NCBI GenBank assembly: GCA_950097015.1
Contig: CATNEN010000005.1
Span: forward strand, 1,426,001 to 1,490,000
Source: Macrostomum hystrix
Lineage: Eukaryota; Platyhelminthes; Macrostomidae
Direction: 5' to 3'
Length of the DNA: 64,000 nt
Below, in pieces: positions 40,802 to 51,682 of the stretch; the stretch's first letter is position 1, and each line of letters begins with the position of its first letter. Below the pieces are notes generated by a model. It saw only the letters and a list, made by a program, of their open reading frames with translations. It did no database searches and was not told the origin of the DNA. The position numbers were made by a program, and so were the translations under genes.

Positions 40802-43118
40802 CTAATTGGAGTCTTTGTGCTCTCCGGGATCCTTCGAATAGGCAAGACCAGACAGGGTGCTAGCCAGCACCAGAGGCGCGCCAGTCAGGCCTCTGTTATC
40901 GTCCAGATCCCCAGTCGAGGAGATTTCGAAGCTGCCGCAGACAGCGCAGGAGCCGTCAGCTGGCGTCAAGTCCAACGACGAAGACAATGACAAAGATTTA
41001 CTAAATTCCAAGCAGTGACTATTCGATTGGGTTTGACAGTCGCCGTCTGCAGGCAAGGATAAAGACTGAGGCTGCAGCAGCAGCTGATCAGGGCCGGTCG
41101 TGTCCAATCGCCTGACAGTGTGCAAGTAGTGAGCTCGCACTCGGTCAGCGTTAAACTCCTGACGACCGGCCGGATTGCCGCATAGCTCGGGCTTGGCGCA
41201 GGCGCAGGGGAAACCGGCGCGATCCACCTGAACAGGGAAGGTGGGTGGAGAAAGAATTGAAAATCTGGGAATCTGGGAATTTTAAGCGAACCAAAGACTT
41301 GGAAATAGCTCGCTGACAAGAATAAAGACTACGTAAAAAATAGACAAGAAAAAAATCTTTAGTTGATAAGAACAAGAACAAAGACTAACGGACAAGAATA
41401 AATACTTGCTGACGAGAACAGAGACTAGCAGACCAGAATCAAGACTATCCTTTCCGATTATAAGAATAAGAGACAAGCTGACAGACTAATATCCATCACT
41501 AGATAGTCACCAGACACGGGATGTCATCGCCGGCGCAGGGGCAAACGCCGGGCTGGCAGCCGTCGCGGCAGTTGCAGCCGCACTGCTCCCGGCTGGCGCG
41601 AATGGCGCGACACTCGGCCCGCTCCTCGGCGGCGTCGGCCCGACGGACGCCGGATTCGCGCAGAAGCTGACGCCTTGATTTAATTGGCAACGGCGACAGA
41701 GCCTGGGCATCGTCGACGCTGATGCCGACGCCTGACGGAATGTCGCGCGGCGTTAGGCATTCAACACCGCAGTGGCTGAGCTGCATTCCTAGGCCGACAC
41801 TGCCGCGGCTGGGGACACAGGAGAAGCCGAGAGCGCGCTCGAATAGGAAGGCGCGGAATTCGTCGGCGAAGCGAACTCGACGCGGCTGCTTGGATGCCGG
41901 TTGAAGCTCCGGTTGGAATGGAGACTGGGACGCCGGCAAAAATGACGACTGGGATTCGGGTTCGAATACGGATTGGGACTGCGACAAGGATAAGGCTTGG
42001 CTAGCCAGCTGAGCAATGGACTGGGATCCTTGGTCAGCGGCGGCCTGGGGCGAGGGAACACGAATCAGGATGACAGACGGCGGCGACTGGGACCGAGTGA
42101 CAGACGGCGATTGGGACCGAGCGACAGACGGCGATTGGGACCGAGTGACAGACGGCGATTGCGATCGAGTGACAGACGGCGACTGGGATCGAGTGACAGA
42201 CGGCGACTGGGATCGAGTGACAGACGGCGATTGGGACCGAGTGACAGACCGCGGCGACTGGGACCCAGTGACAGATGGCGGCGACTGGGATCGAGTGACA
42301 GACGGCGATTGGGACCGAGTGACAGACGGCGATTGGGACCGAGTGACAGACCGCGGCGACTGGGACCCAGTGACAGATGGCGGCGACTGGGACCGAGTGA
42401 CAGACGGCGATTGCGATCGAGTGACAGACGGCGATTGCGATCGAGTGACAGACGGCGACTGGGATCGAGTGACAGACGGCGACTGGGATCGAGTGACAGG
42501 CAGTGGCATGGGCCGAGTGACAGACGGCGATTGCGATCGAGTGACAGACGGCGACTGGGATCGAGTGACAGGCAGTGGCATGGGCCGAGTGACAGACGGC
42601 GGCGACTGCGATCGCGATAGATGCGAGTGCTCTTGTCGCAATGCTTTGAAGTTGCAGCTAAACCGTTGTGATGAAGGATCGACGGAGATTATTGGCAAGT
42701 TTATCTGCCTTAGATTCTCAAGCTGAACGCTGTCTTGAGAAATTCTTTGAGTACCACAAGGAATTGTTTTAATCAATTTAACAGCTGGCTGCACTTGATG
42801 AAGCCTTCTTCGCTGCTGCTGCTGCTGTTGCTTTTCCTGACACGCAGAGCCCACCGCTCGAAACAGAGTGCTAGTACTCAAGTGTTTACTCATCGAAGCT
42901 TTAGGTTTTGTACGACCTAAAGCAGCAGCATCAGCTGGAACTGTAGCAGGCGTAGGAACTGTTGATGAAGAAGACAAATGAATGGAAGAATTGACAACAC
43001 ATCTGGGTCGTTTAATTATAACTGGCGGCGCATTCTTTGTAGCCTCGCTTGCGGCAGCGGCAGCGGTCGCGGCGCCTGAGGTCAGGACGTCGGAGGCAGT
43101 GCAGTTTGAACGCTTCAT
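40802..43118 (-). CDS. CSRNP: Cys/Ser-rich nuclear protein (CSRNP/AXUD1 family)
   Basis: Exon 1 is 43118-41511 and exon 2 is 41227-40802, joined in phase 0 across a 283-bp intron, giving 677 aa. The conserved CSRNP domain starts near residue 415 with RRVRFADEFRAFLFERALGF, runs through LTPRDIP and ECRAIRASREQCGCNCRDGC, and crosses the intron (PCL|VDRAGFPCACAKPELC) into FNADRVRAHYLHTVRRLD. The Cys array matches the family, whose members are nuclear transcription regulators; AXUD1 responds to Axin and JNK signalling. The family-typical part ends about 100 residues before the stop. What is unusual is the N-terminal half: a polyQ run (KQQQQQQQ) and about 24 units of SQSPSVTR. An opposite-strand frame of 236 codons (DRVTDGDW repeats) is a mirror of this repeat. 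Confidence 0.93.
42068..42604. repeat. 24-bp coding minisatellite in CSRNP
   Basis: Units on the minus strand encode SQSPSVTR, with variants SQSPPSVTR, SQSPRSVTR and PMPLPVTR. On the plus strand they read GTGACAGACGGCGACTGGGA and similar. Because the unit is 24 or 27 bp, the frame is kept at every copy-number change. Confidence 0.93.
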
Positions 43119-43229
43119 TAGAATTCCAACTGAAGTGGCATTAGAAAAACAAAAGCTTTTTTATTGTTAATACGAGTAATACAGACAATAATTTATTGTT
43201 TATATATATATTTAGACAGTTATAATAGG

Positions 43230-43795
43230 AAGGAGATATGGATTTAAAGGGTAAAGGGTTGGGACTTATAGGTAAGAGGATAAAGAGTTAAGAAGGACGT
43301 TAGAGTCATAGTAAATGGGATTGTAATTGGTAGGGAAAAGGATTGGGATATGCAGGAAACGGGATTAGGATTTGTAGGGAAGGGGATTGGGATTGGGATT
43401 CGTAGGGAAGGTGAATGGCATTTGAAGGGAAAGGGATTGGGATTTTAGAGAAGAGGATTTTTAGGGAAGGGGATTGGGACTCGTAGGCAGGGGAATAGGA
43501 TTGTGGTTTGTAGGGAAGGGGATTGGGGTTTGTAGGGAAGGGGATTGGGATTTTTAGGGATTAGGATTGGGATTCGTAGCGAAGGGGAATGGGATTGGGA
43601 TTTGTAGGGAAGGGGATTGGGGTTTGTAGGGAATGGGATTGGGATTCGTAGCGAAGGGGAATGGGATTGGGATTTGTAGGGAAGGGGATTGGGGTTTGTA
43701 GGGAATGGGATTGGGATTCGTAGGGAAGGGGAATGGGGTTTGTAGGGAAGGGATTGGGATTCGTAGGGATTGGGATTCGTAAGGATTCGATATAA
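43230..43795. repeat. G-rich irregular minisatellite upstream of CSRNP
   Basis: Loose units made of GGGATTGGGATTTGTAGGGA and AGGGGATTGGGATTCGTAG. It lies 110-680 bp upstream of the CSRNP start codon, so it overlaps the likely promoter region. The plus strand has many GGG runs. Minus-strand PNPLPYKSQSHSPS-type frames are artefacts of the repeat. Confidence 0.9.
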
Positions 43796-44390
43796 GGACA
43801 TTTATAAAATAATTAACAAAAGTGCAAAGTTCAAGCAAATACGAGTAAATTTGGTCAATATAAGTCAATCACCAATTTTTTTAACAATATATTTGGCAGC
43901 TTGAAACATAATTGGCAAAAAATCTATGACCTTATAATCTGTTAACCTTATAGAATATAGAGTACGCAAAACGCAAAATATTTCCAAGGTAGGGACATAA
44001 ACGAAAGATATTTTTTTAGCTAAACGCAAAATGTAAAACAAAATGGCAGACTAGAATGTAAAAAATAGGAAACATTTTTGCATATCACAGCCACCAAGAA
44101 TCAGTGTCTCATTTGTTTTTTTACTATTATTAAAAGTTAAAAGAATAGAAGCATCTTTATCTATTTATTTAGTTTAGGTTTCATAGAAAAGGTTGGACTT
44201 GTAAACAGTTGGAGGACAAAAACCGAACTTAAGTACAAATAAACAAATGGGTGCAATGGGTAAAGGCTTAAGACTGCAAATTAAAAATGCGGCAAATTTT
44301 TCATTTGAATTTTTTCTTTCACTTCAAGAGACAAAATTGCCAAACCGATCTCTTTTTATTCCTGAGAGCTGCATATTGCGCAATGGTGGA
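43796..44390. other. gene-free stretch
   Basis: AT-rich, no supported feature. The open frame that starts at 44247 only becomes long because it enters the 21-bp repeat. Confidence 0.5.
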
Positions 44391-45535
44391 CAGTGGGATT
44401 TTAATGTAGGACAGTGGGATTCAGATGTAGGACAGTCGGATTCAGATGTAGGACAATCGGATTTAGATGTAGGACAGTGGGATTCAGATGTAGGACAGTC
44501 GGATTCAGATGTAGGACAGTCGGATTCAGATGGTGGACAGTCGGATTCAGATGGTGGACAGTCGGATTTAGATGGAGGACAGTCGGATTCAGATGTAGGA
44601 CAGTCGGATTCAGATGTAGGACAGTCGGATTCAGATGTAGGACAGTCGGATTCAGATGTAGGACAGTCGGATTCAGATGGTGGACAGTCGGATTCAGATG
44701 GTGGACAGTCGGATTCAGATGGTGGACAGTCCGATTCAGATGGAGGACAGTCGGATTCAGATGTAGGACAGTCGGATTCAGATGGTGGACAGTCGGATTC
44801 AGATGGTGGACAGTCGGATTCAGATGGTGGACAGTCGGATTCAGATGGTGGACAGTCGGATTCAGATGGTGGACAGTCGGATTCAGATGGAGGACAGTCG
44901 GATTCAGATGGTGGACAGTCGGATTCAGATGGTGGACAGTCGGATTCAGATGGTGGACAGTCGGATTCAGATGTAGGACAGTCGGATTCAGATGGTGGAC
45001 AGTCGGATTTAGATGGAGGACAGTCGGATTCAGATGTAGGGCAGTCGGATTCAGATGGTGGACAGTCGGATTCAGATGTAGGACAGTGGGATTCAGATGT
45101 AGGACAGTCGGATTCAGATGGTGGACAGTCGGATTCAGATGGTGGACAGTCGGATTCAGATGGTGGACAGTCGGATTCAGATGTAGGACAGTGGGATTCA
45201 GATGTAGGACAGTCGGATTCAGATGGTGGACAGTCAGATTCAGATGGTGGACAGTCGGATTCAGATGGTGGACAGTCGGATTCAGATGTAGGACAGTGGG
45301 ATTCAGATGGTGGACAGTCGGATTCAGATGGTAGACAGTCGGATTCAGATGTAGGACAGTCGGATTCAGATGTAGGACCGTCGGATTCAGATGTAGGACA
45401 GTCGGATTCAGATTGTGGACAGTCGGATTCAGATGTAGGACAGTCGGATTCAGATTGTGGACAGTCGGATTCAGATGGTGGACAGTCGGATTCAGATTGT
45501 GGACAGTCGGATTCAGATGGTGGACAGTCGGAATT
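44385..45535. repeat. 21-bp minisatellite, about 54 copies
   Basis: Units close to GGACAGTCGGATTCAGATGT (plus one base), with variants GGT/GTA/GGA/TGT in the last codon-like triplet and TCGG/TGGG. As 21 is a multiple of 3, three frames stay open for about 300-440 codons: GQSDSDG, TVGFRWW and, on the minus strand, DCPPSES. No splice sites or unique conserved flanks support coding. A GQSDSD acidic repeat protein starting at ATG 44247 cannot be excluded. Confidence 0.95.
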
Positions 45536-45616
45536 AATTAGGCAAGCAGGCAACACTTTGTGAACCAGACTAAGCGCGGAATAGGATAAACGCAATAATA
45601 TTCTCAATGAGTCCAG

Positions 45617-46174
45617 TCAATGCTTCACCTGAGAAGCCAGCCAATCCATGGCAGCAGATAGGCCTTCTCCGCTGATAGCGCAACATGCCTGAATGTGCCA
45701 GGCCCTGCATCTCAAGCATGTGAGATCCAAGCTTTTGCTAATCTCGGCGGCGCTTAACCTTCCAGCAATGTCCTGCTTATTGGCCAGTACTAGAAGCGAG
45801 GCTTTGCGCAACTGATCCGAAGCCAGCATGCTGTACAATTCAGATTTAATCAATTCTAATCTTTGCCTATCGGCTGAATCAATGACTAGGATGACAAAAT
45901 CCGTGCCCGAATAGTACGATTCCCATGTAGTTCGAACGGAGCTCTGGCCGCCTAGATCCCAGACAACGAATCTGAGATTTCGCCATTGCAATTCTTCCAC
46001 ATTGGAACCCAGTGTCGGGGCTGTGTGCACAGTTTCATCCAATACTAGCTGGTACAGTATAGTGGTTTTGCCAGCATTGTCTAGGCCAACTAATAGCAAT
46101 TTGTGCTGCTGGCTGCCAAATAAGCACCACAGCCTGGCTAGGACTAGACCCTGAAGAGATTTTGTTGCAAACAT
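45617..46174 (-). CDS. ARL5: ARL5-type small GTPase
   Basis: 185 codons without an intron in the GTPase body. Switch and nucleotide motifs: GLDNAGKTT (P-loop), TAPTLGSNVEEL (switch 1), WDLGGQ (switch 2), NKQD and the SCCA-like CCAISGEG. The order and wording (SNVEEL, TTILYQ, AAEISKSL, WHIQACCA) match ARL5 rather than ARF or ARL1. ARL5 works at the trans-Golgi, recruiting GARP tethers. The annotated start gives MFATKSLQ ahead of GLVLARLWCLF, whereas ARL5 normally begins MGL...LW and is myristoylated on Gly2. A good acceptor (AAATCTCTTCAG) ends just before that Gly at 46151, so the true start may be a tiny upstream exon ending in ATG. Confidence 0.92.
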   Translation of the reverse strand: MFATKSLQGLVLARLWCLFGSQQHKLLLVGLDNAGKTTILYQLVLDETVHTAPTLGSNVEELQWRNLRFVVWDLGGQSSVRTTWESYYSGTDFVILVIDSADRQRLELIKSELYSMLASDQLRKASLLVLANKQDIAGRLSAAEISKSLDLTCLRCRAWHIQACCAISGEGLSAAMDWLASQVKH

Positions 46175-46512
46175 TTTTAAATGGGTTCCCTAAAACACTG
46201 TTTCACTAAAAATGATAATTTAAACAAAAAACACAATTTCTTGAGGCGAAAGGTGATATACTCTGTTTAGAAATATGAATTGTTATTCAAGTATTTAGCC
46301 AAGGATTTGCTACTGTTGAAGTACACTCATTATGTGCTTTGTGGATGCTTTGTATGAGATGATGTATTTCATCAGATATTGCTACATCTGCTTTAACACA
46401 TGAACTAGCTATGAATTTACACCTCAGGCAGACAAATAAACTGACAAAAACAGACAGATAAGTTCAGTAATTGTTATATTTTTATTTAAAATATACTCTC
46501 CATTTGCAGCAT

Positions 46513-46675
46513 TCAATATGGGGGAGAGTGGCAGAGTGGTCTAATGCATTTGCCTCTAGCAACATGATCCCTAAGCATAATTCAGTGGCAAGGGGCAGCA
46601 TTGCCTCCTTGCTGGCTGCTGGTCTAGTGTCAATAAATGGTGTGCCATCACCTGCAGCCCTCCTGCAATTATTTT
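46513..46675 (+). mobile_element. tRNA-derived SINE, third copy
   Basis: Starts AATATGGGGGAGAGTGGCAG, then AGTGGTCTAATGCATTTGCC, and ends CACCTGCAGCCCTCCTGC. It is the same family as 3081-3193 and 37691-37922, and the most diverged in the anticodon and B-box region. GCTGGTCTAGTGTCA in the body matches TGCATGTCTAGTGTCA of the 3.1-kb copy. Confidence 0.72.
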
Positions 46676-47670
46676 TGCATTTCTTTACTATTTTCATTGA
46701 TGATAAACATTTGGGTGCTATGAGCAATAACACAGCATATCTCACATAAAATTTCTAGCAAATGTGGACAATTAGTAAAATTTTAATTTCAATAGGGTCA
46801 AGAACTTATGTTTTTTGATTAGCATGAAAAAAGGCAGTGCTTATTCTAACAGTCAAATGTGAAAAATTAGGAAATTATACACATGGTTCTGTGCCAACAA
46901 TGTCTAGCTAATCTACATGGCAGCTTGCCTAAATAATAGCATTACTCTACACTACATGATATGCCACACCAAACAATAGCTCTATGATTTGTATAATGCC
47001 CATCACAGCTACATAACTGCATACATTGACTCTAAGATTTTTATGGAAGTCCTAAAATTTAGTTTAAGAATTGGTTTACAAAGTCAACAAACAATTGCAG
47101 AAATATCACTAAGATGTGTGCCAGGCTTTAAACCCTTTAATTATTTTTTCTGATCATTTCTTTCAGCTTTGCTTGTCTTGATTTATAATATGGCTTTGAT
47201 CATATCATTTACTTTTTGTCTTTGTTAGGAAGTCTTTGTCCTACATTATTTGCTTTTCATTTAACGCCTTAATTTTGAGGTCTTGAGAAAAAATGGTAAC
47301 AACCATTAAAAGTTACTAGTGTTCCACTGTAGCTATGGATATGGCTACAGGAAGTTACAGATATGAAGCGTTTGGACAATAGTTACTGATAGAGATATGT
47401 GTACAGAAACCCATATCTAGTTTCCCATATCTAGTTTCTGTATCTTGAGTTCTCAAATATAGTTTGCACTGAAGTGATTAAAACAAGCAGTATAGGCACA
47501 AAAGAGACAGCAAGAAAAAATTAAATTGAGAAAAAACACAAAACATCTACAAACACAAGCCCCTAAATACTTCAAAGCTACACATTTATAGGGATCAAAA
47601 AACAAAGGGACATATTTCTATCCTTAATTTACAAATTTAAATATTTCTTAATTTGCAACCATGTCAAAGC
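46676..47670. other. gene-free AT-rich stretch
   Basis: No supported gene. 46832-46925 resembles 48040-48125 (AAAGGCAGTG-TTATTC, GTGCCAA-AAT, CACATGG/TACATGG, GCTTG). See the inverted-repeat entry. Confidence 0.45.
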
Positions 47671-47895
47671 CACAAAACCAACCTCAACTCTATGGAAATA
47701 CTTTACTCAATGTGATGGTGACATACACATAGCAATGTGCTTATTGTGTGACAAAGTTAAGTAGGGGTACAATAAGTCTCACTTGTCAGAGGGCAGCATG
47801 TTGAAGCATCTTGCAGATAAGCAACCTGATGCTTACAAAGAAGGTCATGAGAAAGAACAACTGAAGGTGCAGAAAAGAGCCAACAAATAGGCAGC
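47671..47895 (+). pseudogene. decayed BED zinc finger of an hAT-like transposase
   Basis: The plus strand reads WKYFTQCDGDIHIAMCLLC, DKVK, then a TAG at 47762-47764, then GYNKSHLSEGSMLKHLADKQ. The pattern VWKYF-x8-A-x-CLLC-x-K-x-LKHL is that of a BED finger, found at the N-terminus of hAT transposases. It has an internal stop, and the last His ligand appears as Gln. No DDE core or hATC domain was found nearby. Confidence 0.65.
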
Positions 47896-48029
47896 CTAGA
47901 ATTTGCCCCTTTGAAAAATCTATTTAAGAGTAACACATTTATATATGATACAAAGGCTGCAGGAAGTTACGGGACTTTTTTATGGATATTGATATGGATA
48001 GGCAATGGGAAAACTTTTTGATACAGACA

Positions 48030-48985
48030 TGGATACAGATATGGGAAAGGCAGTGTTTATTCCCATGGTCCAGTGCCAATAATTTTCTGCTTATCCACAT
48101 GGTAGCTTGTATGAATATGTATACAAGTCTTTATATATGCCGTGCCATTAATTTCAATTTTATCCACATGAATCTGCTTTGTTGAACCCTTGAGCCAATA
48201 GATCAGCAAAGATGCCAGTGTGTTATGACAGTGTTCTACATTTTGACCTACACATTCATTAACTGACATTAATATCATCCTTTTCAATTATTGTAATAAC
48301 AACTTACTAAATATTTTGTCATTGTTACATGTTTTTATTTGAATTGTATTGACTTAAAAAGTAAGAAGTCTATCAAAGAAAATCATACGAGTCAACCAGC
48401 AGAATTCTAGTCAGCACTGAACTTTTCACACATTATACATCATTGTTATTCTTTTACACTATGCATTGATAGTGTGCACTATACACTATACACTGAAGCA
48501 AAAGCCTTATGCTCAGAGAAGAATAGGTACCTAGGGACTTGAAAGTAGAGAAAATCATAGCTACCTATCTAATGAAGAAAATGGTCCAGCAAAAGCACTG
48601 TTTAAACTTTCAAGAATTTAATGCCTAAGTCCAAAGGACACAAAATTGTAAAGATTTGCAGAGGAAAGTGAGGAACTAGTTGACATGCTTTTGTCGGGTT
48701 TCTGAAACCTTATTTTCATACAGTAACAAGTCAGTAGGCACTAGTATCATTTGCGCATTTGCATCATAGGCCTATCATATTTCAAGCGCATGTTCAATAC
48801 AAATGTCAGCACGATTTCTCATACAATTGTTAGCAATGTTACCTATTCATACAAGCTGCCATGTGGATAGGCCTAAGCATAAACTTATCGGCATGGATAA
48901 AATTGGATAAAATTGTCATTATTGGCACGGGACTGTAGGAATAAGCACTGCCTATGGGAAAAATTGGTTATGGCAGAACTCTAGA
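48030..48985. repeat. imperfect inverted repeat pair around 900 bp
   Basis: 48040-48125 (GGGAAAGGCAGTGTTTATTC, CAGTGCCAATAATTTTC, CTTATCCACATGGTAGCTTG) is matched in inverted form by 48850-48965 (CAAGCTGCCATGTGGATAGG, ATTGGCACGGGACTG, GAATAAGCACTGCC). A third, direct-oriented relic lies at 46832-46925. They could be old terminal repeats of a DNA transposon, perhaps linked to the BED-finger relic at 47.7 kb. Confidence 0.55.
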
Positions 48986-50130
48986 GGTTAAACAAGTATA
49001 GGGCCTATTATTATTACATGTTTTATTATGACATCTAAAATAGATTAAAAAAGCTGCCAATGCATTAAGATAGACCCTATAGGCCTAATTAAAGTTAAAA
49101 TTAAGTATATATGCACTAGGGCTAGGCTCATGGAGAATTTGGAACTAAGGACCTAGGCAAAAGAAGATTACAGGGCAGTTACAACTCACAAGTGCATAGT
49201 GGATAGCTGCTAGGCCCTAGTCCTGATTTCCATCAACTAGATAGGCCTAGGCCTAGTGCTATGCCATAGACTAGCCTACCTAATATATTCAAGGCAAATA
49301 GACTTTTACCTACAAACGTTTATACCTGTTAAACAAATACAGGCCTATGCAAGAATAGGCCTATGCAAAATTTAGATAATCATTCATTAAACATCTAAAA
49401 AAATTGGCAAAACAAACAAACAATGTATTTTATGGCAGTGACTATACATAAAAAGATTTAATCAAACAACTCTATGTTGCGTAAATTTATTAACATATCT
49501 AACCAAAATGATAAACTAATGTCATTCCAGAGATTCACGTGCAATGTGCGTCGTCTAATGCGAGCCTGCGACAGAGAAAATTCCTACTCAGAGAATTTCA
49601 TGAAAGTTTTGAATTAGTTTCTTTTCTAAGAAAGGTACATTACAGGAAACGAAGTATTTAGGCCCCTATGGTTTTCTTTTTGCAATAATTTCCGTTTCGA
49701 ACAAAAATTTCTTACTTCCAAGCTGTACTATCAACTATAAGAACCTTTTTTGCTAAAGCGTACTGTAAAAACTTAAAGGATTAATTAAAATAAGTGACTA
49801 AAAACAAAGTGCAGAGCTGAAAAGTTTGCCTGTCTTGATTTCAAATTAATTCGTGTTAATTTACTGGTAGAAATGTAAATAAATGAGTTATCAGCATACA
49901 ATATAAATCAAGTAAACACCATTTTTATCTCAGAAGCTTCAATTTTTAAGCTTCTCATAGAAAAACTATATATATATTAGTGTTGATGAGTCGACGCAGG
50001 CGATGAACTAACTGTACGCTACCTCTATGCATGCCAATGTATGAATTTTTAAGCTGCCAGCAGGGCTCCATCATACAAAAATGAGTTACTGGCTGACTGA
50101 CTGACTGACTATAGACAATAGACTAATACC
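48986..50130. other. gene-free AT-rich stretch
   Basis: No gene was supported. Short AGGCCTA-type motifs recur between 49010 and 49370 (TAGGCCTATTA, GGCCTAATT, TAGGCCTAGGCCTAG) but are too irregular to call a repeat array. Confidence 0.45.
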
Positions 50131-50149
50131 TTGCATCTACAAGTCATAG

Positions 50150-50290
50150 CAGCATCGGCAGCCTGCTGGAGTCTCATGCATCGGTAGCCTGCTGGAGTCT
50201 CACAGCAGCAGCTGCCTGAAGTCTCACAGCAGCGGCAGCCTGGAGTCTCACAGCATCGGCAGCCTGGAGTCTCACAGCAACGGCATCGCC
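50150..50290. repeat. ~23-bp minisatellite, ~6 copies
   Basis: Units of the type GCATCGGCAGCCTGGAGTCT plus CACA, with CAGCAGCGG and CATCGG variants. It abuts the RT relic that starts at 50297. Confidence 0.88.
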
Positions 50291-50296
50291 GACTGC

Positions 50297-51060
50297 CTAA
50301 AAGCTACCGCTTAGAGTTTCTATTCGTGGCCAGCCTCTGCCAAACGTCACCAACCCGAAGATCCTGGGCGTCACTCTTGACCCCAAGCTTACCTTCTCGG
50401 AGCATTTTCGAATTGCGATCGAAAAGCGAAAGCCCGTAACAAGGTACAGAGTGCCCCCGTTGGTACGTCGTGGGGAGCCGACACCGAAACACTCCTTGAC
50501 ACGTACATACCTTCTCATCTCCGGAGCCCTAATCATCTCTGACTCAAACTGGCAAGCTGCATGGCACTTCGGAATCTGATCTGCACGCGTAAACAAGACT
50601 GCTTCGAGTTCATGACCCCTGCCGCCTCCAGTTTGCCACGGCGGCCTGCCGTCCTGACCACCCACGCCACTAGCTGCTTAATCAAGCTGCTCCCCGCCGT
50701 CCGATGAAGCTCACGATGAAGTCCGTTGGGGACGATCGGTAGAGCCTCCCCTCATCCTCGACGCTGACTTGAACTGACTCGTGCCAGCAACCAGACATCG
50801 GCCGCTGCCTCGGCGCTGGTAGCCCTGGAGTCGAACAGGGCGATCGGTGCCCGACGGCCGGTCAACCCTGAGGAGAGGCTGCTGGTGCCCGCTTCTGCTG
50901 AACTTTCAACACCGCATCAGCCAGGCAACTGCTGACGTCCGTCCGGTCTGCAATCGGGCAGGGTACGATGCGCCCAGGCCACCCAACTCATCTTCAGCCG
51001 ACAGACCTCTGGAATAAACCCAGAGAGGCCGCCACCTGGCTGGGCCTGCTTGATTGACTG
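50297..51060 (+). pseudogene. decayed Jockey-like reverse transcriptase, C-terminal end
   Basis: Plus-strand pieces in order: IRGQPLPNVTNPKILGVTLD, PKLTFSEHF, then after a frameshift AKARNKVQS and GTSWGADTETLLDTY, and much later DLWNKPREAATWLGLLD. These are standard post-palm marks of Jockey-like elements (the KILGVTLDPKLTF thumb, RNKV-x-S-x-AG-x-SWG, and the closing DLW-x-KP-x3-A motif). Stops and frame changes separate them. It is a second RT relic, different from the one at 3.9-4.8 kb. Confidence 0.78.
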
Positions 51061-51239
51061 ACTCCCGTTCTAGTCACCTGGTGGACCCGGTTCAAGGACG
51101 TGGTGGCTAAAAGCTAGACGCAGCGACAACATATCGCAAACTCAAAACAGCCAGGGCTCGCATATGCAGTGGCTTTCACGCAGATTAACAAATGCCTGCT
51201 GTATACGGCTAGAATAAATAGAGAAAGGGCTTCGAGTGT

Positions 51240-51682
51240 AGTCTACTCAGCCTGTATTTGAAGGCCAGTTGACTCGACTGACAAAGCGAAGCAGTCTAAC
51301 TTTTCGGCCCTTCTTTGCAGCTCTGATGCCATGGCCTTAAGTCTTCGAAGTCGGCGAAGTGAAGCTGGACTTAAAGTTGCTGAACCGTGAAAGATGTCAG
51401 CAACAATCAAACACTGCCATGAAGCAACCGCCAATGACCAATTGGACCTGGAGGAGCCCAAGGACAACTGAAGTTACGTTATATATTCAGTTGTCCTTGG
51501 AGGAGCCGGAGGCGGCGGAGGAGAAGGCCCTCGCACTTAAGAATAAGTTCGGTTGGGGGGACGTCGAGCGATTCTTGCGGAGCTACAGGCGTCGTGTGCC
51601 GTTCTACAAGTACAGACTGGCGCAGCTGTCAGCAACACTGACGCACCTGGCGACTGACCGGACTCGGCCCACGACTCTCTGA
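51240..51682 (+). other. unassigned open frame with a hairpin
   Basis: After a possible acceptor (CTTCTTTGCAG near 51321) a frame runs to a stop at 51682, ending NKFGWGDVERFLRSYRRRVP and FYKYRLAQLSATLTHLA. The last 50 residues look protein-like and GC-rich, unlike the surroundings. No family was recognised and no start or partner exon was found. A perfect 15-bp hairpin lies inside at 51458-51500. Confidence 0.25.
51458..51500. other. perfect 15-bp inverted repeat (hairpin)
   Basis: CCAAGGACAACTGAA (51458-51472) and TTCAGTTGTCCTTGG (51486-51500) with a 13-nt AT-rich loop. GGAGGAGCC-type sequence flanks both arms (GGAGGAGCC before, AGGAGCCGG after). Confidence 0.9.

Noticed and set aside
41997-42726. 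Plus-strand frames of 207 and 236 codons (RRLGSSD and DRVTDGDW repeats)
   Set aside because: They lie opposite the SQSPSVTR repeat of CSRNP and exist only because its unit is a multiple of 3. CSRNP has conserved domains and matching splice sites.
43445-43868. Minus-strand frames with SLRIPIPFPTNPNP repeats
   Set aside because: Created by the irregular G-rich minisatellite upstream of CSRNP; no conserved part.
50297-50665. 122-codon minus-strand frame
   Set aside because: Antisense of the decayed Jockey-like RT, whose motifs are readable on the plus strand.
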